A DNA stretch of 45,995 bases, from assembly GCA_028865095.1 (NCBI GenBank), contig JAGWLA010000005.1, positions 1 through 45,995 on the forward strand, given 5' to 3'. Both the position numbers and the translations under genes were made by a program. This stretch comes from Patescibacteria group bacterium (GTDB lineage Bacteria; Patescibacteriota; Minisyncoccia; Phycocordibacterales; PALSA-1337). The notes under the pieces were generated by a model. It was not told where the DNA came from and did no database searches. It saw only the letters and a program-made list of their open reading frames with translations. Below are positions 40,758 to 45,995 of the stretch, in pieces (the stretch's first letter is position 1; every line of letters starts with the position of its first letter).

Positions 40758-41481
40758 ATTCGCCGGCCTTGTCCGGCTTCCCGGCCGCCGACACGATGAT
40801 CGCCAGCTCGCCGCGGACTTTTCCGGGCGCGGCGGCGAAATAGGCCCTTGCTTCGGCGGCAGTCCCCGCCACGACCTCTTCGAACACTTTCGTGAGCTCC
40901 CGGCAGACGGTCACCCGCTTCGGAGCGGGACCGATATGCTCGACGAGCGAGCCGAGCGCTTTCATGAGCCGATGCGGCGACTCGTAGAACACCGCCGTCC
41001 GTTCCATGGCGGCGATCTCCTTGAAGAGGGTCTCCCTGCCCTTCTTGTGCGGCAGGAAGCCGAAGAAGGTGAAATCGGCGCAGGGGACGCCGGCGACGGA
41101 CAGAGCGGCCGTCAGGGCCGAAGGGCCCGGCACCGCTTCGATCTTCAGGCGGCCGTCGGCGAGCTCGCCGGCGAGCTCGCGCCGGACTCTCGCCACGAGC
41201 TCGGCGCCCGGGTCCGATATGCCCGGCGTGCCGGCGTCAGAGACGAGAGCGAGACTCTTCCCTTCCCGCAGCATGGCTACCGCCAGGTCGGCGCGCGCAG
41301 CGCCGCTATGGGCGTGATACGAGAGCGTCGGCCTGTCGATGCCATGGCGGCCGAGCAGCCGCTTCGTCACCCGGGTGTCCTCGCACAGGATCGTGTCGGC
41401 GGCGGCCAAAGCCTTCAACGCCCGGAGCGTGACGTCTTCGAGGTTGCCGATGGGCGTCCCGACGATAGAGAGAGTGGCCAT
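40756..41481 (-). CDS. rsmI: 16S rRNA (cytidine1402-2'-O)-methyltransferase
   Basis: 241 residues. RsmI 2'-O-methylates C1402 in the decoding centre of 16S rRNA. The tetrapyrrole-methylase fold is clear: LSIVGTPIGNLEDVTLRAL, CEDTRVTKRLL, ALVSDAGTPGISDPG (SAM loop), EAVPGPSALTAALSVAG and FFGFLPHKKGR, then FYESPHRL. The short C-terminus lacks the extra HTH-like tail. Divergent from the ATP-grasp gene; no clear close -10 is seen, and the leader holds a short GC hairpin. Confidence 0.97.
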   Translation of the reverse strand: MATLSIVGTPIGNLEDVTLRALKALAAADTILCEDTRVTKRLLGRHGIDRPTLSYHAHSGAARADLAVAMLREGKSLALVSDAGTPGISDPGAELVARVRRELAGELADGRLKIEAVPGPSALTAALSVAGVPCADFTFFGFLPHKKGRETLFKEIAAMERTAVFYESPHRLMKALGSLVEHIGPAPKRVTVCRELTKVFEEVVAGTAAEARAYFAAAPGKVRGELAIIVSAAGKPDKAGE

Positions 41482-41549
41482 AGGGATCGGGGGGTCCCCG
41501 ATGCCGACACCTTACCATATCGGGAGCTATTGTGATAATGTATGCCCAT

Positions 41550-42791
41550 ATGAAGCCGTCCTCCGGAACGATCGTCTATGTCAGCCGCGAGATAGAGCGG
41601 GCTCTCGGCATGGAGCCCTGCGAAGGCTATCGCATCGTCTCCAACCGCTCGCCGTACGGCGAGACGGTCAAAGAGCGCTTCCCGGGCTTCGTCGCCCTCG
41701 TCGACGCCCCCGACGGCGCGGCCCTCGGCACGGCGGAGCTCATCCGCCATCCGGAGACGGAGAAGCTCGTCGGCGAGCTCGAGCGCTCCGGCACCCAGCC
41801 CTCTATCCTCGTATTCAAGAACACCGCCCGCATCGAGCCGCTCATCCGCGAGAAAGGATGGCGCCTCCTCAACCCGCCCGCGGCCGCCTCCGAGAGGATC
41901 GAGAATAAGGTCTCCCAAGTCCAATGGCTCGGCGAGCTCGAGCGGCGCCTGCCGCCGCACCGGCTCCAGTTCATGAAGAGCGTCGAGTGGCGGGGCGAGC
42001 CCTTCATCGTCCAATGGGCCCATGGGCATACCGGCGCCGGCACCATCCTCGTCGATTCCGAAGAGGCCCTCCGGCCGCTCAAGGAGCGCTTCCCGGAGCG
42101 CCGGGCGCGGATCGCCCGCTATATCGACGGCCCCTCGTTCACGGTGAACGTGGTCGTCTCGCCGGAGTCGATCGAGGCCGCCGGCATCAGCTACCAGATC
42201 ACCGGCCTCGCGCCTTTCACCGACAGCCCGTTCACCACCGTCGGCAACGATTGGGGCGTGGTCGGGTCGCTCCTCACCGGCGCCGACGTCGATGCCGTGC
42301 GCACGCTGGTCGGCGACCTCGGAGCGAAGATGCGGGCGGAATCGTGGCGCGGCCTCTTCGGCATCGACCTCATCAAGGACCGCTCGTCCGGCGAGCTCCG
42401 CCTCATCGAGGTCAACGCGCGCCAGCCCGCGTCGGCCACGTTCGAGTCGTCTCTGCAAGAAGCTGAGCGGGCCAAGGGCGCCGACGGCCTCACCACCTTC
42501 GAAGCGCATATCGCCGCCCTCTCCGGGCAGCCGCTCGAGAAGCCCGTCATCGAGATCGCGGCCGGCGCCCAGATCGTCCAGCGGGTCACGGCGACGGTAT
42601 CGTCCGTCCCCGCCGGCGCCGCTGCGGCCCTGGAGAAAGAGGGCTTCACCGTCGTCTCCTACGGCAATTCGAAGGAGCATGAAGACCTTCTCCGGGTCCA
42701 GAGCGCCGGCAGCCTCATGGCCGGGCACGGAGCCCTTAACGATGCCGGCCGGATGATAGCGGGCATAGTCTCCCCCGGCCCGCGCGCCTGA
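41550..42791 (+). CDS. ATP-grasp enzyme of unknown substrate
   Basis: 413 residues. A central ATP-grasp fold is seen: PFIVQWAHGHTGAGTILVD (Gly-rich ATP loop), IARYIDGPSFTVNVVVS, and GLFGIDLIKDRSSGELRLIEVNARQPASATF, where the Asp, Glu and Asn that hold Mg-ATP are present. Such enzymes join a carboxylate to an amine, thiol or hydroxyl with ATP. The neighbouring NlpC/P60-like gene, mraY and an arginyltransferase-like gene suggest a wall-precursor or peptide-ligation step (inference). ATG at 41550 is preferred; GATAAT lies 10 bases upstream. Confidence 0.83.
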   Translation: MKPSSGTIVYVSREIERALGMEPCEGYRIVSNRSPYGETVKERFPGFVALVDAPDGAALGTAELIRHPETEKLVGELERSGTQPSILVFKNTARIEPLIREKGWRLLNPPAAASERIENKVSQVQWLGELERRLPPHRLQFMKSVEWRGEPFIVQWAHGHTGAGTILVDSEEALRPLKERFPERRARIARYIDGPSFTVNVVVSPESIEAAGISYQITGLAPFTDSPFTTVGNDWGVVGSLLTGADVDAVRTLVGDLGAKMRAESWRGLFGIDLIKDRSSGELRLIEVNARQPASATFESSLQEAERAKGADGLTTFEAHIAALSGQPLEKPVIEIAAGAQIVQRVTATVSSVPAGAAAALEKEGFTVVSYGNSKEHEDLLRVQSAGSLMAGHGALNDAGRMIAGIVSPGPRA

Positions 42792-42815
42792 CCTCATCGC
42801 ATCGCCTCCCCTCCT

Positions 42816-43592
42816 ATGAACACCAAGACCCTCACCCCCCGCGCCCTGTCCGTCATCGACCAATATCTCCACTTCAAGGTCGGCGGCGCCGTCTGCTCCG
42901 TCCCTTATTTCAATAACAAGACCGTCCGGGCACGGGCGGCGCTCCCCGTCTTTGTCGGCAAAGGGAGCCCTAAAGAGATATTCGACGAGATGAGCGCTTT
43001 TCTGGTGAAGAGCCATGTCTCACCTGACAGCGTGGCCGATGATGCGTTGAAGAAGCTGCTGGTGGACAACTCCATCGGCATAGACTGCTCGGCCTTCGCG
43101 TACTATGTATTGGATGCGGAGAGCAGAGAAGCCGGCAAAAAACCGCTCGACCGGCGCTTGTCGCCTATACGGGCGTCGGGTCTGCTCGGCCGGATCGCAT
43201 TCAAGCTGAACCCTGCAAAGAACATCGACGTAGCGACGTTCGCCAACGACAAGAATAGCGTCGTCATCCGGCCCGAGGATTCCCAGCCTGGAGACGTCAT
43301 CACGATGATGAAAGATGACGGCCACGACAGCCGCAACCACATCCTCGTCATCCATCAGGTCGAATACCAGAATTTCGCGGCCACGAAGATCCATTACTCG
43401 CACGCCATCGCGTACCCGGAAGACGGCCTCTACGGCAGCGGCATCCGGCAAGGGACGATCGAGATCGCCGACCCCGGCAAGCCGCTGCTCGACCAGGCCT
43501 GGACCGAGGACGGGAAGACGGGCGCCGACAGCCGCATCGCGGCGCGCGCCCGCGAGTCGACCACGGAGCTGCGCAGATTGTCCGCGTCATAG
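42816..43592 (+). CDS. NlpC/P60-like cysteine peptidase or amidase (putative)
   Basis: 258 residues. No signal peptide is seen, so the protein may be cytoplasmic. IGIDCSAFAYYVLD resembles the DCSG-type nucleophile motif of NlpC/P60 enzymes; RPEDSQPGDVITMM and HILVIHQVE supply the GD and His motifs, and IHYSHAIAY could provide the third polar residue. Such enzymes cut peptide bonds in peptidoglycan stems or transfer acyl groups. The assignment is moderate because overall similarity is not visible. It follows the ATP-grasp gene by 24 bases and precedes mraY. Confidence 0.65.
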   Translation: MNTKTLTPRALSVIDQYLHFKVGGAVCSVPYFNNKTVRARAALPVFVGKGSPKEIFDEMSAFLVKSHVSPDSVADDALKKLLVDNSIGIDCSAFAYYVLDAESREAGKKPLDRRLSPIRASGLLGRIAFKLNPAKNIDVATFANDKNSVVIRPEDSQPGDVITMMKDDGHDSRNHILVIHQVEYQNFAATKIHYSHAIAYPEDGLYGSGIRQGTIEIADPGKPLLDQAWTEDGKTGADSRIAARARESTTELRRLSAS

Positions 43593-43651
43593 GAGCGCGG
43601 GAACGACCGGCAGAAGCGCCTCTGCGCTTCGACACAGAGCGGCGAAAGTGA

Positions 43652-43657
43652 TATTCT
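43652..43657 (+). promoter_or_regulatory. -10 TATTCT, leaderless type, for mraY
   Basis: TATTCT ends 7 bases before the mraY ATG at 43665. Confidence 0.5.
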
Positions 43658-43664
43658 TGGCACG

Positions 43665-44792
43665 ATGATCACCATCCTTCAGGGAACGGCCGACTTGGCC
43701 TACATACTCGGCTTCGCCCTCATCGGCGCGGCCGCGGCTTTCCTCTGGGCGCCCCTGCTGTCCCGCCTCCTCTATCGGTATAAGGTCGTCAAAGGGCCCA
43801 AGACCGAGCTCGTCGCCCTCGGCTCGCACGCTTACAAAGCCACGACTCCCGTCATGGGAGGCTTGCTCGTCATCCTGACGGTCGCCGCGGTCACGTACCT
43901 CTTCGACTGGTCGCGCTCGTTCACCTGGGTGCCGGTCGGCGTCATGCTCATATCCGCCCTCCTCGGCGCCCTCGACGACGTCATGAACATATTCGGCGCC
44001 GAGCGCCGCTCGCGCAAGCTCAGCCATGTCCTGCGGCTCATCCGCGTCCACCGCGACCTGAAGATGCGGATCTGGTACGCCCTCACGCTCCCGTGGACCG
44101 CTTTCAAGCGCCTCTCCGTCTGGTTCGGGTCGCGCACCAGCCGCGGCATCCTCGTCCACGAGAAGCTCATCCTCCAATTCATCGCCGGCAGTATCACCGC
44201 CTGGTGGATATTCGACAAGCTCGGCCCCGCCTGGCACTTCGTCTATTTCCCCTTCGGCTGGGACTGGGACGCCGGCTGGCTGATCGTGCCGATCATCATC
44301 CTGACGGTCATGTTCACCGCCAACGCCGTCAACATCGCCGACGGCATGGACGGCCTGGCGGGCGGCATGCTCATCATCACTTTCAGCGCCCTGACCCTCC
44401 TGTCATGGATCAACGGCTTCGGGGAGGTCGCCATCATGAACGCCGCCACGGTCGGAGCCTTGGTGGCCTATACGTATTACAACATCAAGCCTGCCCGCTT
44501 CATGATGGGCGACGTGGGATCATTGGGCCTCGGCGCCCTTCTGGCGGTCAACGCCATGGCCATCGGCGAGATAGGCTCCCTCTTCTTCCTGGGCTTCATG
44601 TTCTACGTCGAAGCCCTGTCCGTCATCGCCCAAGTCGGCTCGCGCTACCTCTTCGGCCGCAAGCTCCTGGCCATGGCCCCTCTCCATCACCACTTCGAGG
44701 TCAAAGGCTGGAGCGAGGAGAAGACCGTCATGCGCTTCTGGGTCATCCATTTCTTCTTCGTGGTCTTCGGTTTCTGGCTGGCGCTGCATTAG
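43665..44792 (+). CDS. mraY: Phospho-N-acetylmuramoyl-pentapeptide transferase
   Basis: 375 residues, about ten membrane helices. MraY moves phospho-MurNAc-pentapeptide from UDP to undecaprenyl phosphate, making lipid I. Catalytic motifs: LGALDDVMNIF (Asp-Asp), NIADGMDGLAGG (223-230 onward), and APLHHHFEVKGWSEEKTVMRFW with the histidine triad. The first loop, ELVALGSHAYKATTPVMGGLL, matches the family. It is not in a mur-fts cluster here but beside ATP-grasp, NlpC-like and arginyltransferase-like genes. The stop is 2 bases before the next start. Confidence 0.96.
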   Translation: MITILQGTADLAYILGFALIGAAAAFLWAPLLSRLLYRYKVVKGPKTELVALGSHAYKATTPVMGGLLVILTVAAVTYLFDWSRSFTWVPVGVMLISALLGALDDVMNIFGAERRSRKLSHVLRLIRVHRDLKMRIWYALTLPWTAFKRLSVWFGSRTSRGILVHEKLILQFIAGSITAWWIFDKLGPAWHFVYFPFGWDWDAGWLIVPIIILTVMFTANAVNIADGMDGLAGGMLIITFSALTLLSWINGFGEVAIMNAATVGALVAYTYYNIKPARFMMGDVGSLGLGALLAVNAMAIGEIGSLFFLGFMFYVEALSVIAQVGSRYLFGRKLLAMAPLHHHFEVKGWSEEKTVMRFWVIHFFFVVFGFWLALH

Positions 44793-44794
44793 CC

Positions 44795-45523
44795 ATGGAT
44801 GAGAAGCCGGCGAAAAGCTACCTGCACTGGGACGAGAAGGTTGTAACAGACTTCTCCGACGGAGCCGTCGCGGCCCTGTACGAGCGCGGCTATGTCTTCA
44901 CCCGCAAAGGCAGAGGCGTCATGCAGCAGACCCGCTCCGTGCGCGTGGACCTCTCGAAGCTCGAGCCCTCCAGCGAGAACCGGCGCATCCTGAAGAAGAT
45001 GGCCGGCATATCGCTGGCGCTCGAAGGGCTCCCGTTGAAGGGATACGACTATACCCTCGGCCGCGACGCCAAATATTTCTATGACATGAAGTTCGGCCCC
45101 GGCGTCATGAGCGCCCAGAAAGTGAAAGAGATGCTGACCGACCCGGCGAAGAGCAATTTCAACGCTTTCCTGACCTATTCGCAGGAAGGGGCCGGGCTCG
45201 GCTACGCCATCTGCCGCCAAGGCGCCGGCCTGCTCCATTATTCCTATCCGTTCTATCATATCGACCGGGCGCCGAAGGACATGGGCCTCGGCATGATGAC
45301 CATGGCGATCATGTGGGCAAAGGACGCCGGCAAGCGGCACGCCTACCTCGGCTCCCTCCAGCGCCCAGGCGACGCCTACAAGCTGCAATTCGCCGGCCTC
45401 GAATGGTTCGACGGCGAGAGGTGGCGCAGCGACACGGAAGGAGCGAAGCAGGCGCTGGCAGGCCTGCCGGGGACAAAAAAAGCCGCCGAGGGGCGGCCTG
45501 ATACGGACGGCGAGCCTGCGTGA
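44795..45523 (+). CDS. Arginyl-tRNA-protein transferase-like (GNAT-fold) acyltransferase
   Basis: 242 residues from ATG at 44795. The sequence RVDLSKLEPSSENRRILKKM recalls the C-terminal domain of ATE1-type aminoacyl-tRNA-protein transferases, and YPFYHIDRAPKDMGLGMMTM with YLGSLQRPGDAYKLQFAG follows their GNAT-like pattern. Related GNAT folds also occur in FemXAB enzymes, which attach amino acids from tRNA to the wall peptide. Position 2 bases after mraY favours a link to wall synthesis, but the substrate is unknown. A longer frame upstream lies within mraY and is rejected. Confidence 0.7.
   Translation: MDEKPAKSYLHWDEKVVTDFSDGAVAALYERGYVFTRKGRGVMQQTRSVRVDLSKLEPSSENRRILKKMAGISLALEGLPLKGYDYTLGRDAKYFYDMKFGPGVMSAQKVKEMLTDPAKSNFNAFLTYSQEGAGLGYAICRQGAGLLHYSYPFYHIDRAPKDMGLGMMTMAIMWAKDAGKRHAYLGSLQRPGDAYKLQFAGLEWFDGERWRSDTEGAKQALAGLPGTKKAAEGRPDTDGEPA
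45475..45497 (-). terminator. Terminator of the 45530-45757 gene, inside the convergent gene
   Basis: On the minus strand GCCGCC-CCTC-GGCGGC is followed by TTTTTTT. It lies 33 bases past the stop of the small gene and within the last codons of the acyltransferase gene. Confidence 0.85.
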
Positions 45524-45529
45524 CGGCGG

Positions 45530-45757
45530 TCAGGCGGCTATCGGATCCCCCGCCGCGCGGTGGAAAACCTTGATCTCCGCTCCTTCGACGATGGTCGCGT
45601 CGGGAGGGACTTCGAGCTCGTTCATGACGAACCTCCAGGACCCGTGGCCCTGAGAGGGATACCAGAGCTCGGGAAGGACCTGCTCGATCCTCCGTCCGAC
45701 CCAAGCACCCGCGTCCACGGCTTTGGCTGCATGCATGATGCGAATGGTAGCGTTCAT
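45530..45757 (-). CDS. Small protein of unknown function with a Shine-Dalgarno leader
   Basis: 75 residues, no membrane segment or signal. MNATIRIMHAAKAVDAGAWV then a middle with WYPSQGHGSWRF and a C-terminal strand-rich part (ATIVEGAEIKVF). No family recognised. AAAGGA (45765-45770) sits 7 bases before the ATG, a real Shine-Dalgarno motif and rare in this window. The promoter at 45805-45832 gives a leader of about 40 bases. It ends at a strong terminator. Confidence 0.7.
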   Translation of the reverse strand: MNATIRIMHAAKAVDAGAWVGRRIEQVLPELWYPSQGHGSWRFVMNELEVPPDATIVEGAEIKVFHRAAGDPIAA

Positions 45758-45804
45758 AGCGTATTCCTTTGTCAGCGTTCGCGAGCGTCAGCTTCGCTGC
45801 GCCC

Positions 45805-45832
45805 AGTATAGCTCCGCCTGGCGAAAAGTCAC
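45805..45832 (-). promoter_or_regulatory. Promoter of the 45530-45757 gene
   Basis: Minus-strand GTGACT (45827-45832) and TATACT (45805-45810) are 16 bases apart. The leader of about 40 bases includes the AAAGGA motif. Confidence 0.6.
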
Positions 45833-45887
45833 GCGAGCGCGCACGAGTCGCACAACCTCCTTTGATAGACATATCACTGTAGGAGCA

Positions 45888-45995
45888 CTATTTTGATAGG
45901 TTCTCTGGCAATTGGACTAGCTCAAATCCTAGAATCGTTTTGTAATTTTTTAGCTTCCTTCCGTTCATAACTACACCGCCATTAAAGCATGCTCT
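45888..45995 (-). CDS. C-terminal end of a gene cut by the window edge
   Basis: The minus frame is open from the right edge for 35 codons and ends TAG at 45888-45890. The peptide reads FNGGVVMNGRKLKNYKTI and ends ELVQLPENLSK. Codons such as AAA, CTA and TTT are AT-rich, unlike the GC-rich body of the window, so it may be acquired DNA. No family can be assigned from 35 residues. The stretch 45833-45887 holds no gene I trust, only a strong AAAGGAGGT on the minus strand at 45855-45863. Confidence 0.5.
   Translation of the reverse strand, partial: RACFNGGVVMNGRKLKNYKTILGFELVQLPENLSK

Noticed and set aside
45788-45844. 18-codon frame from GTG after the AAAGGAGGT sequence
   Set aside because: Spacing of 11 bases is long, it contains the -10 of the next gene, and a coding role cannot be supported.

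Overview
The window (about 46 kb, visibly GC-rich, mostly tightly packed genes on both strands) looks like chromosome of a Candidate Phyla Radiation bacterium, most likely a GC-rich member of the Parcubacteria/Patescibacteria. The reasons are the mix of short core genes (groES-groL, secG, secA, rnj, rplY, tgt, gatB, obgE, murB, mraY, rsmI) with many small membrane-anchored proteins, TM-anchored PsbP-like proteins, a pilin-LamG fusion, a four-helix-bundle protein, a VirD4/HerA-like ATPase with a Pro/Ala tail, and almost no Shine-Dalgarno sequences. The phylum call is inference; no rRNA gene is present to settle it.

Layout. 1-2.3 kb: start of a secreted LamG protein, a tRNA-Ser(GGA) and two related membrane-anchored PsbP-like proteins. 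2.3-8.7 kb: groES-groL, divergent from secG, an anchored oligopeptide-binding protein and ribonuclease J. 8.7-20 kb: a four-helix-bundle gene with purine-rich inverted flanks, a lytic transglycosylase with a coiled coil, ribosomal protein L25, a pilin-LamG protein with two tiny membrane proteins, class II aldolase divergent from a PfkB-family kinase, tgt, a LOG-family protein, an RNA-binding protein, gatB, obgE and an MTH1-like NUDIX hydrolase. 20-24.4 kb: a small unknown gene under a near-consensus promoter, secA and murB. 24.7-37.6 kb: a surface-polysaccharide locus (O-antigen-ligase/TPR protein, cytidylyltransferase, Wzm/Wzt-type ABC exporter, two FkbM methyltransferases, a DUF268 methyltransferase, at least five glycosyltransferases including GT92 and GT11 types, and an SDR). 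37.7-45.5 kb: VirD4-like ATPase, small proteins, rsmI, then an ATP-grasp enzyme, an NlpC/P60-like protein, mraY and an arginyltransferase-like acyltransferase that look like a cell-wall group. 45.5-46 kb: a small SD-preceded gene and the AT-rich 3' end of another gene.

The strongest global signal is promoter architecture. More than twenty genes have a -10 hexamer (TANNNT, often TGCTATAAT) ending only 6 to 9 bases before the start codon, which predicts leaderless mRNAs. It fixes several start codons and gives compact divergent promoters, including one where a palindromic AGTATACT can serve as the -10 for both directions. The two genes with clear Shine-Dalgarno sequences and longer leaders are both small, of unknown function, and sit in odd-composition stretches.

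Other standouts are a 123-base three-way-junction inverted-repeat element at 36725-36847, a perfect 10-bp hairpin in the predicted leader of the RNA-binding protein gene, and the possible wall-modification group next to mraY.
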